A DNA stretch of 64,000 nt from NCBI GenBank assembly GCA_039619475.1, contig CM077116.1, forward strand, positions 382,750,760 to 382,814,759, in the 5' to 3' direction. Both the position numbers and the translations under genes were made by a program. This DNA comes from Icerya purchasi (lineage: Eukaryota > Arthropoda > Insecta > Hemiptera > Monophlebidae). Within the stretch, counting starts at the first letter, position 1. Each line of letters begins with the position of its first letter. Under the pieces are notes generated by a model. That model did no database searches, was not told where the DNA came from, and worked only from the letters and a program-made list of their open reading frames with translations. Shown one piece after another: positions 1-12,590 of the stretch.

Positions 1-1621
1 AATGTTTTTTCAAGCCATACTTTATTTCCGCTCAAAAAGGCTTCCTCTTTATAATGAGCAGCCGTCAATTTTGTTGTAATTTTCGACTTAAAAAGTGAAA
101 AATTGACGTTTAATATTCTTTTTGTTCTGCTCGGAAAAGTTATCTAGTGTCAACAAATAATTCTCAAGAAATGCTAATCTTTCGTTTATATTATTCAGAT
201 TTTGTTGCCGCATTACATCGTACACAACTTTCTCCTGCTTATAACTCCGACGTTAGTGGATGTCCCTGGAAATACATATTTATTTTCTCATATTAATTAC
301 TGTTACCTGGTATTCTCATCTTTTCTAGATAAATATTTCTAATACTATGTACATAAATTTTAATATTAAAAATTAAAAGGGCTTTTTAATTAATATAAAT
401 ATAATTGTTTTAAAAATTATGCTTGCATCTAGGGCCTATTTTTTTATGTAAGTAAGTAACTTGACGAATGTTTGTTGTTTGTTCTATGGCGTCATTTTTA
501 GATTAACATATTTCAGTAAACTGGACCATTCTGGAGCAATATTTAGCATTACCTTAAAGAATACATCTTTTTAAACCTAACTAATAAAGTTAAAATCAAA
601 GCGGAGTACTGCGGAGTAATGTAACTTTTACATTGAATTAAAAAAAAAAAAAAAAAAAGTGTTAAAAATGAGTACATATTTAATACGTTCTAATTAAATC
701 AATTCCATGATAATATAATTAAAAATTAATGAAAATGATAAATCTTTACCTGCTTCATATCGAAAATTTCTTCAAAAAAAAATTAAAGAGGAGAAAGATA
801 CGATACAACTACTTTTGAAAGAGTTAACACATTTAAAATTACGCGCTACTTCTGACAATCACAGCGCTAACTGCAGTACACACACAGAATTGGGGGATGT
901 TTTATACCTCGTGCCCAAGGTCAGTCACATGTGCACTACCACTGAATTCTGTTTATAATCATGTTTATAAAATCGACTTTTGGCCGCCCAGATTGGTCAA
1001 ACGTTGGGGACACACATTTTTATTCGGATGAATATCAAATTTTTTCGGTATAATGCGTCACCAAATTAAAACGTCATAAAATAAAGTCGCATAATTTAAA
1101 TTAAAAAATTAGTGTATATTTCCAATTGACTAAAATTTTTCACGTTAGCCATTTTTTCTTACACTTTTTTGATTACATTTTAAATTTTATTCCACTGTTG
1201 TAGTACGCATTGTCAAATAAGCAGGCAAAAATGAATGTGTTTTGTATTCTTACAATGTATACCATTATCCTTGTTTAAATTGATGAGTAACAACCCTATA
1301 AGTTTAAACTTTATCAAAATTCGACGTGCCTATTTTTAATAATGTAAAGATTTATAAAAAAAAGTGATCTTCAAATAAATTATTGAAGACTAAATTATTT
1401 ACAAAATAGAAATATTCCAAACCCTAAATAATCTAAAATTTAAGTTTTTAATCAGTTGGGATAAAAAAAAAAAAAAAAACGAAATTTATTGTTGGCTAGA
1501 TCGGTTTTACAGTGTAAAAGTAATAGTATATCTATTTTACTAGTACGATAGATAAAAAAAAAAAACAAAAAAGGTAAATTCGAACATTCATCAACGACAA
1601 ACCGTATGTTATTTATGATAT
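1..1621. other. AT-rich, no gene seen
   Basis: No coding motif, RNA gene or repeat boundary recognised, apart from A-runs near 640 and 1466. Confidence 0.4.
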
Positions 1622-1633
1622 TATATTCGACTT

Positions 1634-1929
1634 CTTCTTTATAGTGCCATACTCAGCTTCTGAGCGTCGGCGACTACCTATTCGTACATCTCAGCTATAC
1701 AGACATAGGTAGTGTACTAGGCAATTATTATATATGCAATGCAGGTGTACACATGCAAGACTACATTCGGAACTGATAGTAGGTGGTTTGCCATTGCCTT
1801 CCACGTGACTATTAGCGATTATTTTATTTATTTAGTTATTCTTGTAATAAGTTCGTCGTCGCTCGGGATCGAACCCGTGATCTCCATAACGGAAGTCAAG
1901 CGCTCTAACAACTAGGCTATCGCGACGAC
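1634..1929 (-). mobile_element. tRNA-derived SINE with 12-bp target-site duplication
   Basis: Read on the minus strand the element starts with a tRNA-like head: GTCGTCG, an A-box-like TAGCCTAGTTGTTAGAGC and a canonical B-box GGTTCGATCCC, closing with CGACGAC. A body follows with GGCAATGGCAAACCACC and a short GAAGAAG-type tail. It is flanked by perfect direct repeats TATATTCGACTT at 1622-1633 and 1930-1941. The B box should allow RNA polymerase III transcription. The head does not form a good anticodon stem, so this is a SINE and not a tRNA gene. Confidence 0.88.
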
Positions 1930-3339
1930 TATATTCGACTTAAACGGACTAATAATGATGAAAAAGAAATTATCGAGTGATATCCTCATTTTGATTAAGT
2001 AAGACTTTACCTTAATAAAAATGAAGTGACTAAATAAAAGTCGGTTTAATCTCTTGGATCAATTAAATGGCGGTCGTTATTTTTGTTTTTTTATAACCCT
2101 TTAAAAAAAAACAAAAAAAAACAAAAAACGAGCGCATAAAAGTGAAAACTAACCGTAAAACAATTTGAAAATCAGCTAATATTTAATTGTGGCTTGTGTT
2201 TTTCATTTTTTATTTTTGCAGAATTCGTCCGAATTTAATTAAAGAATCAATGGATCATTCGGTTGTTATGTGAAGCCGTAACGAACGTTTCTTATTACTT
2301 ACTATATATGTTCATATATATCGTAAACATTTTTACGCATAGAATACAACGACATATTAGAGGATTGCGCGCCTATGTGCATTATGTATCAATTTTCGAA
2401 ACGAAATGAGTGACCGAAACTTTTAGGACATAATTCATTTGGATAAAATTATAAAGTAACGATACTATGTATATTTTTACGATCAATGTTCTGTATTTAA
2501 AAACTTGTGCCATTGTTACGTGATTTGAATGAAAGATTATCTAATCGTACATTAATAGTTGATAAAGATATCTTTGAAAGTTTAATTTCTTGAATTTTAC
2601 TGCCTTTTTTCGGTAGCCGTTAGTTTAATTTTAATTTTTTGACCAAAAAGCAAAATTAAAAAAAATTTCAATCTATTCAGCGATGATGAATATTTTGAAT
2701 TAAGCGCGTTTATCGAATTTATTTTTTTGCGTTTTCAGTTATTGTTCGATGTTTCGTGATTATTTTTTCCATTCCTTTAATTATCGTACAAATGATATAG
2801 GGTCAAAAAATATGATACATTTATCGTATTATAGATTTTACTAATTCGACTACAATTAGTGTATTCAGTTCTACTACCGTTTTTTCCTTATTTATTTGGT
2901 AGTACCTATCGCTTTTATATTTTTATACATTACTTGAATATTTTATTACTTGGCATTGTATTGGCTATTATCAAATATATAGTATAAATAACGTTTTTTT
3001 TTCCTCTTTTATATTAAGATGATTTTGATTTTTTATGGTATTTTACATTTTAAAATTATTCTGAATTTCTATGCAATTTACGAATATTTTTTTAGAGGAA
3101 AATATCGAAACGGCTTGAAATTTTGGTGCGTTAGCTTTTAAATTACTGCGTCCATGTTCTAGTTACGAAACACCGGTCTGCTAAAACTTTTCTAAAATTT
3201 CACTTATCGCAAAATAGTAGGTTTTTTATTTCAATGCTGCGATTGGCTAGTTTTTAAACAAAAAAATAACGTGAATATGTCCACGAAGTGTGTATACAAC
3301 AATAATTTAAATGTGAGCACCCCCCTCCCCCCATGTACG

Positions 3340-3371
3340 ACACGAATTGTCATTACGAATGGTACGGGCCT
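3340..3371. repeat. Possible solo hAT-like terminus
   Basis: On the minus strand CAGGCCCGTACCATTCG followed by a C-rich run resembles the CAGGCCCGTGCCC end of the MITE at 16367-16672. No partner end or TSD found. Confidence 0.3.
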
Positions 3372-3584
3372 GACCCGATTTTATTTTTATATTTAAATTC
3401 TGCGGTTACATGGCCGCGTACGAGAAAAATACGTTATACTATTACACTGCCGGGGGGGGGGGGGTATTTTTCTATGTTTTAATGCGTCGGAATGGGATAG
3501 TTGTGGAATTACCAAAGTTTCCATTACATAGCACCTCATTTCTGTTTATTCGGAATAGCTTGAATTCATATGAAACATTTTCAC

Positions 3585-3609
3585 GTAATAATAATAATAA
3601 TAATAATAA
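3585..3609. repeat. (TAA)n microsatellite
   Basis: Eight or so TAA/AAT trinucleotides. The nearby poly-G run (about 3451-3463) and this repeat create an artefactual open frame. Confidence 0.9.
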
Positions 3610-5032
3610 CGTTTAATTATTCAGCGATTAAAAATCGTAACACTTTATAGAAATGGATGCGCTCCAATCGATTTCTATTATCTGTAGTGTAAAAATATAA
3701 TAGTTTGTGATTTTCCCTTGTCGTTTCCTTCAAATTATTACAACTTCAAAAAGATAAATGCACAATTGTTTTTTTTTTTGTTTTTTTAAATTTTCTGTTC
3801 GAAACTGTAAAATTTCATTTAAACAAATTAATGTTTCTGACAGTATATTATAAATTAAGTAATTTGTAATATACTACGTCAGAAACAGCTTAAACAAATA
3901 ACATATTACGGAATTTCAAGGCGTTTAGTTTACGTACCTCAAACCAAATTTTTGTAATCAATTTTTTCTAATGTTATTCGATAAACTATTATTATGGCGC
4001 TTAAATTAAACTCGAATACCACCAGCTACCGTAGCGTTTAATTAGCAGCGGAGTTTGATTCGAATCTCGTTGCCGCGCATAGGGAAAATTGAATTTGTCC
4101 ATATCCATAATAGACGATACCAAAAAAAAATAAAATGGATATGCCGCCTTTTTCTTCGAGTTTGATTTGCGTGTTGTAATTATGAACGCTGTTTTTTAAT
4201 TATTTTAGAGATTGGAGAACATACCTGCGTCTTCGTAATGCATAAATTTAGAAATTCCAAAAGAAAAACACATGCATTAGTGTGTAAGAAATTATGTAAT
4301 GGTTTTAGCTAGTGCTAACTATTTACATATTGCAAAGAAGATGCTTAGAGTACAAGTGAACTGTTCTTACTACGGAACTGATTTTTCTATAGAGTAAAAG
4401 TAATTGATAAAAAAGCAACCCTAGTAGCTTTTCATGTGAAACGTCTTGAAAATCCCTCGTGAAACGAAATTGCGCAACGCAACGACTATTATTTTTCACC
4501 GCATTTATTTATATATATATGTATATCTATATATATTTACATATATTTATATATATGTATGTATATAAATATTTAAACCGTTATAGGCGTTTCACGTTAG
4601 ATCAACGGCCCTGTGCCCCAGCACAGCCGCACCCAAATTTTTTTTTTTTTTTATTAAATTCTAGTATCTTCATATTTTTGACGATCTGTAATTAAAATGT
4701 TTCTCATTTTCAGGTGTTGAGTTTATTTCTAGTTGAACTTTCCCTACATTATCTGATAATTTTCATTAAAATGAAAGGGATCGATTATCTAATCCAGGAT
4801 CTGCTGATAAAACTGAAACTTTCGGGAAATTAAATTTCATATTATAAATTTATTTTTCCAGTTCGATCGTTTTTATTTATGTTCAAAACGCTTCTAAATA
4901 TGTGTGTAGCTTCATAAATGAAAATGCTCAAGCGGTGTGTATCTGCGAATTTTTGTGCCGATCGACTGCGTTCAGTAGGATTACGTTAATTTATGAATCT
5001 GCAGGTAATTTATTTTTTCACTTCAGTCGTTT

Positions 5033-5197
5033 CAAGATGAAATTTAAACGGAATAACAATAAATGGAAAAAAGAACAGTTTCCGATAGATTTAAAAAAGT
5101 CAACCAAAAAATCAAACGTTTTTTGGTTGACTTTTTTAAATCTATCGGAAACTGTTATTTTTTCCATTTATTGTTATTCCGTTTAAATTTCATCTTG
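5033..5197. repeat. Near-perfect 79-bp-arm hairpin, 7-nt loop
   Basis: Arms 5033-5111 and 5119-5197 are reverse complements with a single mismatch. The transcript of either strand would fold into a long dsRNA stem. It may be a tiny foldback MITE, a recent inverted duplication or a small-RNA hairpin precursor. An apparent reading frame over it (4902-5186) is a by-product. Confidence 0.9.
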
Positions 5198-5925
5198 TGT
5201 GAATTATATTTGTTAAAAATGCTCATAAGGAAGTAGCAATGGAAGCAGCAAAAAAAAAAAAGACCTCAATTTGCTTCATTTCCAATTAATTGGTTACTTA
5301 GTAGTACAATAGAAATGATATTTTTCACTGAAAGTAATTTTTAATCGTTAAAATATGCACATTTATAAAAAGAAATGGTGGCAATAAGCGTAACAAACAG
5401 ATACAAAATCGCAAAACAGTATTTAACATTACTATTATATTAGGTCTCTGTTTAATTATTGGTTAAAGCGTTTAGTGTTTTTCGCTGATTTTTAACCCAT
5501 TTTTGATACCCGTAGACATACGAATAAATAAATAAATTATATTAGGTTATGTTATTAACTCGGTACTTCTTACAGTTTACGTTACATAAAAATAAATAGA
5601 ATTTTTACAATTGGCTAAATACAGTTATTTACTCAAGGAAGAAATACGAAAATAAATATTTATCTTTTCGACAACACATTTTAGTCTAAAGTTAAAAAAA
5701 TGTTTCTATGTTCCTGTGCCAATTTTTTTTTTTTTGTTATCAGCGTCGCAAGTTAATCAGAGTTAGATTTATATGAAATACTTTTTTCTTCGACAGTGCT
5801 TAAATTTTTTTATTAAGCGAATTTTGCCCGTTCGTATATGATTAGACAAATTCAATTGTGGAATGTTCATTTTGTATTAGGCGATTTTCACTATATTGTT
5901 ACTTTGTGTTTTTGATGTTTTGCGG
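5198..5925. other. AT-rich, no gene seen
   Basis: No motif or repeat recognised before the LINE fragment. Confidence 0.4.
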
Positions 5926-6585
5926 ATAGCGTGGTGCTGTAGCATCTTCACTTTGGTGGGATGAAGAATGCAATGCAGCTTTTAGTCTCAGCCGAGCCTC
6001 TTGTAGAAACTTCCGCTCCAGTTCTACTATGGAGAATTTCCTTGTTCATAAACGGGCTAACACAAGAGCCAGGTACATTCTCAAAGCCGCGAAGAGGTCC
6101 TCCTGAAAAAATTTTTGCTCTTCCTTTTCCAGAACAACTCCTCTCCGCCATATTTGGAAATTGGTTAAAGCCTTCAAATCCCCAACCTTTGAACGCCCTT
6201 CTAACCTCAACATGTCCCCCGATAGGATTTTATCGTTTGCCGAATCTATCGCCCCGATTTCGTCCCTAACTATGATAAGCTTTATTATTTTCCTTCCACA
6301 CAAAATTCTTCTCCTCAACTTCTTACATCCACTTTCAATATCAATGAATTAAAGTCTGTACTTTTAAACTCTACTAGTCCTACACCGGGTTTAGACGGTA
6401 TTCCATATATTGTCCTTAAAAATCTGTCTGAGCAGTCCCTTGTGTTCCTCCTTGAACTCTTTAATTCCTTCTTGTCCACAGGTATCACTCCCTTTTCCTG
6501 GAACTTTTTTATCATCATTCCTATCCCTAAGAAAAATTCTTCTTTACGCCCTATCTCCTTGGCATCATGTTTTAGGAAACTCCAC
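5926..6585 (+). pseudogene. I-like LINE fragment: endonuclease-RT linker and start of reverse transcriptase
   Basis: Broken plus-strand frames show the family block WWDEECNAAF, then KRANTRARYILKAAKRSS. Next come the RT entry motif TPGLDGIPYIVLKNL and the RT block FSWNFFIIIPIPKK followed by LRPISLASCFRKLH. The copy has several frameshifts and stops, and both ends are truncated. The same family recurs at 35050-36830 and 37190-38680. Confidence 0.75.
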
Positions 6586-6589
6586 TAAT

Positions 6590-7520
6590 ATTTAACTCTC
6601 GTACTTCCTTTTTTTTTTATCTGTGACCGCACAAGCTCAATGGTATTAAGTTTACATATATAAGGTAGCAGTCTTAAAACTTCGTGTCTAACACTTTTGA
6701 ACAACTCATCAATAGCACACTTTTTTGATAACGTTTGTTGACCTCTATAAGTTCATACAACTCAAATTTTTGTATTGAATCTTATATAAAATATAGTTCG
6801 AAGTTAGCCACTCTTTTATTATTGCACGGGTAGAGCATATTTTATTAATATCTTGTCGAATAATTTCATGTGTTATGGGTTATCATCCATTACGATCACA
6901 AAACTTCTGTGGCCGACTAGGTATCAAATTTTTTGTTACTTGAAGAAGTTGGTTCTGTCTATTTGTCCACAATAATTATCTGTGCCAGAATTAGCTTTGA
7001 ATGACAATTCGGCTCCTTGCAAATACTGTATGTATAAAGTTAAGCGGCATTTTGCTGAATTGTCTAAAATTACTCCTAGAAATCCCGGCATTAGCATTTT
7101 TTGAAAGTTAGATTTCATGTTTCGTCAATATAAAAAATATAATGACTTTCCTGCCAATATTCCCTTTAATGTACCTTCCTATCCATTGTACAGTTTTGGT
7201 ATTTTAATTAGTAACTTCTTTCGTGCACTACACTTTCACTAGTAACTAGAGATGTACCCGGCAACTGATTTGCCAGAGCAGCTCTTCGAAATGAGCAGTA
7301 ATTTTTTGCTGCTCCGCCGGAACAGTAGCTCCTAAACAAAATTATTATTTTTACCTTGACAACTGGCATGCGAAATGTTTGATTAATCGGTAATAAAGAT
7401 GAATATATTTTACATAATTGTGAATAGAAAAATGAAATAATTTTTTATTTTTATTTTATAATAAAAATATATATAAAAACTGTTAATAGCAGCTGTAAAC
7501 ATGTTTAAAAAGTACAGGAA
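6590..7520. other. Spacer, no gene seen
   Basis: A GC-richer patch near 7255-7335 (CTGCTCCGCCGGAACAGTAG) is unassigned; otherwise AT-rich. Confidence 0.35.
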
Positions 7521-7629
7521 AAACAAGTTCATTCAAGCATGATGTTTCATACAGTGAGGATTCTGTATCTTAAGTTAAAAATAACTATAATTTACGTTTA
7601 CATAATACAAAATTCAAAACAATAAAATC

Positions 7630-8640
7630 AGATTTTTTCGGCACAAAGGGAGGGAGTGACGCGTCATTTTCCGCGCGTTTTTGAACTTTTTTCCAACTCC
7701 GAAAGTACCGTTAAGGAAATGAAATACAACTCCATTCCCGACCATCTTTCCAATGATATATCCCACATGCCCGGTAAAAAAAATATTTTTTTCAAAACTT
7801 TCAAGCTTTCGGCGTCCCGGGGGCATGAATGTAAAGTGGTAAGCTCAGCTATATTTTTCTATAAAGCGGTCCTTTATGCATATGTTTAAGATACGTTTTG
7901 GTTTTTCTAACTTTGTTACTTGGGCTATTACTTACGTGAATTTCCTTTTTTTGCTGTTTTTGGCCCAAAAGGAGCGTTTAAATAATTTTTTTAACCGTCA
8001 CTTTTTCATTTTTATAGAGTCTTTTGCGTTTTGTTTTATATTTTGAATTTCACTTTTAAAGGATTATCTGGTGATGAGTTATGAATTTATAAGTAATTTT
8101 TGAGGTCGTTTTAAATTCTATATTATATGTTCTTGACGGTTTTTTGCTGCCCCGGGTAATCGGTTAGCTTAAAGTTATAGATTGTCTTAAAGAGAATTTT
8201 AATTGTAATTTATGATTCAATTTTAAAGTAAGTCAAACCGATTGTGAGTTATTGATTTTTAGGATTCCGTATACATATAATGTACGGAATCCTTATAAGA
8301 TGGTACACAAATGACAAAAATATCAAATAAAAATCAATAATTCACGAACGGCTTGACTTATAAACTTCAAATTTGGAACATAAATTACAATTAAAATTAT
8401 CTTTAAAACGATCTATAACTTGAAGATGACCGATTACCCTGGGCGGCAAAAAACCCAAAAAACCGTCAAGAATATATAATATGGTACATAAAACGACCTC
8501 AAAAATCACTTAAAAAATCATAACTCGTCACTAGATAAACTTATAACGCTGAAATTCAAAATATAAACTACAATGCAGGAGTACTTTCATAAAATCAAAA
8601 AATTACGTTACAAAAGTTACGTAAAGTTGCCCAAAAGTTC
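7630..8640. repeat. Large imperfect palindrome centred on an 11-bp perfect inverted motif
   Basis: The centre is AGGATTCCGTA (8261-8271) and TACGGAATCCT (8283-8293). Left-arm blocks such as TTGACGGTTTTTTGCTGCC, ATCTGGTGATGAGTTATGAA and ATATTTTGAATTTCA reappear reverse-complemented at 8300-8640. Arms exceed 300 bp at moderate identity. The left arm then continues into an inverted array-type unit (7630-7850). Confidence 0.8.
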
Positions 8641-11165
8641 AAAAAACAGCAAAAAATGACGTGTCCCGCCCCCTTACCGCCGCGAGTATTGTAGTTAAAA
8701 ATTTTGAATGGGGCTAAAAATACGCACATACCCGTATATTTCTCTAGTTTGGAACATCCGGATTTCCAACTTTAAAACTGGAACCTCGGGGCGACAAAAG
8801 CTCAAAAGTTTGTAAAAAAATATTTTTTTTTATAGGCATGCGATATATCGATGGAAAGATCGCTATTTGTCGGGAACGAAACCGAATTTCATTTCCTTAA
8901 CGAAACTTTCAAAATTGCCGTAAAGTTCAAAAAAGCGCGAAAAATGACGTGTCCCCCCCCCCTAGCGCCGCGAATATTACCGATAAAAATTTTGAACACG
9001 GTTAAAAATATGCGCTTCCACGTATATTTCTCTAGTTTGGAACATCCGAGTTTCCAGCTTTAAAATTGGACCCTCGGGGCACCGAAAGCTCGAGATTTTG
9101 GAAAAAAATATTTTTTTTCTTGGGCTTGTGATATATCATTAGAAAGATCTCTAGTAGTCGGGAACGAAACCGAATTTCATTTTCTTAACCAAACTTTCAA
9201 AGTTGCGTAAAAGCTCAAAAAAGCTCAAAAAATTGCGCGTCTCCTAGCGCTGCGAGTATTATAGCTAAAAATTTAAAACATGGTTAAAAATATGTACTTT
9301 CACGTATATTTCTGTAATTTGGTGCGTCCGGGTCTCGAGCTTTAAAAATAAAACTCCGGGGCTTCGAAAGCTCAAAATTTTGTAAAAAAATATTTTTTTT
9401 CCCGGTAATGTAATATATCGTTTGAAAGATCGCTATTTATCAGGAACAAAACCTTATATCATTTTCTTTACCAAAAAATTCAAAGTTGCCGTAAAGTTCA
9501 AAAAAGCGCGAAAAATGACGTGTCCCCCCCCCCCCTAGCGCCGCGAATATTACCGATAAAAATTTTGAACACGGTTAAAAATATGCGCTTCCACGTATAT
9601 TTCTCTAGTTTGGAACATCCGAGTTTCCAGCTTTAAAATTGGACCCTCGGGGCACCGAAAGCTCGAGATTTTGGAAAAAAATATTTTTTTTCTTGGGCTT
9701 GTGATATATCATTAGAAAGATTTCTAGTAGTCGGGAACGAAACCAAATTTCATTTTCTTAACCAAACTTTCAAAGTTGCGTAAAAGCTCAAAAAAGCTCA
9801 AAAAATTGCGCGTCCCCTAGCGCTGCGAGTATTACCGATAAAAATTTTGAACACGGTTAAAAATCTGCGCTTCCACGTATATTTCTCTAGTTTGGAACAT
9901 CCGAGTTTCCAGCTTTAAAATTGGACCCTCGGGGCACCGAAAGCTCGAGATTTTGGAAAAAAATATTTTTTTTTCTTGGGCTTGTGATATATTATTAGAA
10001 AGATCTCTAGTAGCCGGGAACGAAACCAAATTTCATTTTCTTAACCAAACTTTCAAAGTTGACGTAAAGTTCAAAAAAGCGTCAGCTCCATTTAGCGGCC
10101 CCCTTCTTGCGACGCGAGTATTACAGCTATAAATTTGGAACATGGTAGAAAACACGCGACTCTACGTATATTTCTCTGATTTAAGACAATCGGAGCCCAA
10201 CTTTAGACTGAGACCTGTGGGGCACCAAAAATTCAAAATTTTGAAAAAAAAATTTTTTTTTTTTAGGTTTGTGATATATCGTTAGAAATATCGCTATTCG
10301 TCGGGAACGAAACCGTATTTCATTTTTTTAAAGAAATTTTCAAAGTTCTGAAAAGTTAAAAAAAAAAAAAAAATTATGTGTCTCTCCACTAGCTCCACGA
10401 ATATTACAGCTGAAAATTTTGAACGCGGCTAAAAACGTGCTGATCCCCTTATATTTCTCAAGTTTATAACATTTGGATTTTCAGTTTTAAAATTGGACCC
10501 TTAAGGCGTCGAAAGTTCGAAATTTTGAAGAAAATTTTTTATTTTTCTGACGCATGTTATATACTGTTTGAAGGATCGCTATCTGTCGGGAAAGAAACCG
10601 TATTTCATTTTCTTAATTGAACTTTCAAAGTTTGCTGAAAAGTTCAAAAAATCAAGAGAATTGATTTGTGACGCGAGTATTATAGCTAAAAATTTTGAGG
10701 AAAGTAGTAAATATGGGCACCCATGTATATTTCTCTGGTTTGGAACATCTAAGTTTCCAATTTTAAAATTAGTGACTTGGGGCTCTGAAAGCTCGAAATT
10801 TTGTAAAAAAAAAATTTTTTTCAAGTGTATTATTATTGGAAAGAGCGCTATTTTTTGGGAACGGACCCGTATTTCGTTTTCTTAACAAAACTGTTTGAAA
10901 TTTACTAAAAGTTCATAAAATTCTGAAAAATAACGTGTAGCCCCGCTTGTAATTTATGTATTGGTTCAAGATTTTGAACAAGGTTAAAAAAATGTGCGTC
11001 CCTGTTTATTTATTTACTTTGGAACATCTAGGTTTCCATCTTTAAATTCAGAACCTTAAGCGCCGAAAGCTCGAAAGTTTCAAAAATAATATTTTTTTTC
11101 CGGTCATGATCAATGGAAAGATCGTTATTTGTCGAGAACGAAACCATAAGTTATTTCCTTAACGA
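8640..11165 (+). repeat. Tandem array of about nine ~285-bp units
   Basis: The landmark GGGAACGAAACC (or close variant) occurs near 8874, 9160, 9440, 9733, 10015, 10301, 10588, 10858 and 11134, a spacing of roughly 270-293 bp. Units also share CTAGTTTGGAACATC, TTTAAAATTGGACCC, a run of C before TAGCGCC and GATATATC. Identity decays toward the right end. Apparent ORFs inside are short and not conserved between units, so I read it as non-coding satellite-like sequence. Confidence 0.88.
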
Positions 11166-11167
11166 AA

Positions 11168-11290
11168 CTTTCAAACCTTGATGTTCCAAACTTGAGAAAT
11201 ATATGTCGAAGCGCATATGTTTAACCCTGTTCAAAATTTTTAGCTGTAATACTCGCGGCGCTAGAGGGTAGGAACTGTTTGAAGTTTTTG
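11168..11290 (-). repeat. Inverted partial unit of the 285-bp family
   Basis: Reads on the minus strand like the array: CGCGAGTATTACAGCTAAAA, then AACAGGGTTAAA and a TTGGAACATCAAGG end. It abuts the array tail in opposite orientation. Confidence 0.7.
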
Positions 11291-12590
11291 GCAACTTTAA
11301 AAGTTTCTAAATACGGTTCGGAATTATGTTTAGAGACTCCCGTGGAACTGGCTTACGAATTTCGACTGTTACTGGTTGAATGTCGGATGGTAACATTATC
11401 TGTTGAAAGTTAATATCCGCACGAACGGATAATATTATTCCACCACGCGCACAACTAGCAAGCACCGGATTTGATTCGAGAACTTTATAGTTTTTTAGTT
11501 TTAAATGTTGGTTTTGTTTTAAGTGGGTTTTTTGAATGCACGAAATAAACAGGTTTGTTAATCGGTGTTATTTTTCCTTTGGCTTTATCGGAATACGAGA
11601 TTGCAGCGGTTTTTAGAATTTGGTTCGGATTGTTATAATTTGCGATAGTAGTGTTAGTACGAGGGATAAGAAACGAAACAGGATCGCAGGTTTTGGTTTG
11701 ATTATTTTCATTACGGCGTGTGTTAGTGTTGTTATGAACTGTAATGAAAGGAACGGACTCACCGCATCATTGTTTAGGTGGTACGTCCGCCTGATGAAAA
11801 ACAGATGCGAATAGTATTTCGATTTGTTAAACAATTTAACGCCCTATGCTAGTAAATAAATAAAAAAAAAATATTTAATAATGGTCTAACATACGGAGAG
11901 AGTCGAAAGAAAATACCGAATTGTTAAAAAATCATCACAGTAGAACGACAGTCTTTTTCACATCGCGGAACTATATCGACCTTTTTTGGTAAAGTAACCA
12001 GTTCGTCTTGCAACCGAAAGAAGTTTAATAACAAAGTAACCAAATTGCCTCGAAATTCGGTTTTCCAATTAGTGACATTTACAAAATTCGTAAACTATAA
12101 TTTCGATTACCGTGTCTCTCCCTCCCATTCTCCGAGAATCCAGGATGCAATCACCAACGTACACCAACCTGCCAGCAGGGAACACCAACATTCTAGCAGC
12201 CGCAGCAGAGTGATACGTAGCATCAATATTATTTCTAATTAATATTTTTTGCGTGTTTTCGTTTATATATTTATTAAATATCTTTGACGGTCGGCTATTC
12301 AAGAAAGATAGGTGTAGGAATTAACAAAATTACACATTTTAAAAAATCATAAAACCTTAATATTAGTTATTAAATCTAAACCAATAATTTAAAAAAATAA
12401 ATAAAAAAAGGATTTAATTAATTTTTCTTCATAACCGTTACATTTCACTTCAAATTAGTCTAAGTCTTCGATTCAAATTAGTATTTTGCTTTACTGTTTT
12501 AAATTATTATTAGAAAAGATCTCTGAAATTTATTAAGATATTAAATTAAAATAGTAAAATAAAAATAGAAATTTATTCAAACAAATTTTC
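11291..12590. other. Unassigned stretch inside the composite repeat
   Basis: Less repetitive and somewhat less AT-rich than its surroundings around 11340-11800 and 12040-12230. Short frames on both strands show no family motif. It may be unique host sequence (for example a non-coding exon or promoter) or the interior of the foldback element. I see no supported gene. Confidence 0.3.

Larger units (their letters stand above)
1942..5032. other. AT-rich, no gene seen
   Basis: Contains only microsatellites (3585-3609; an AT/GTAT-rich run at about 4504-4570) and a possible hAT end. Short frames are low-complexity. Confidence 0.4.

Noticed and set aside
1855..1929. tRNA gene on the minus strand
   Set aside because: It has A and B boxes and a closing acceptor stem, but no convincing anticodon stem. 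It is the head of a longer unit bounded by a 12-bp TSD, so it is a SINE.
3410..3616. 68-codon plus-strand ORF
   Set aside because: Composed of a poly-G run and an (AAT)n poly-Asn tail; simple-sequence artefact.
4459..4695. 78-codon plus-strand ORF
   Set aside because: Its core is an AT-rich microsatellite giving Tyr/Ile/Met repeats, and it ends in poly-T Phe codons.
4902..5186. 94-codon plus-strand ORF
   Set aside because: Half of it is a near-perfect hairpin; palindromes often stay open by chance.
7614..11165. Several 60-105-codon ORFs on both strands
   Set aside because: They lie in the foldback/tandem repeat and are not conserved between units.
8640..11165. CRISPR array
   Set aside because: Direct repeats are ~285 bp with no short repeat-spacer alternation, and the genome is eukaryotic.
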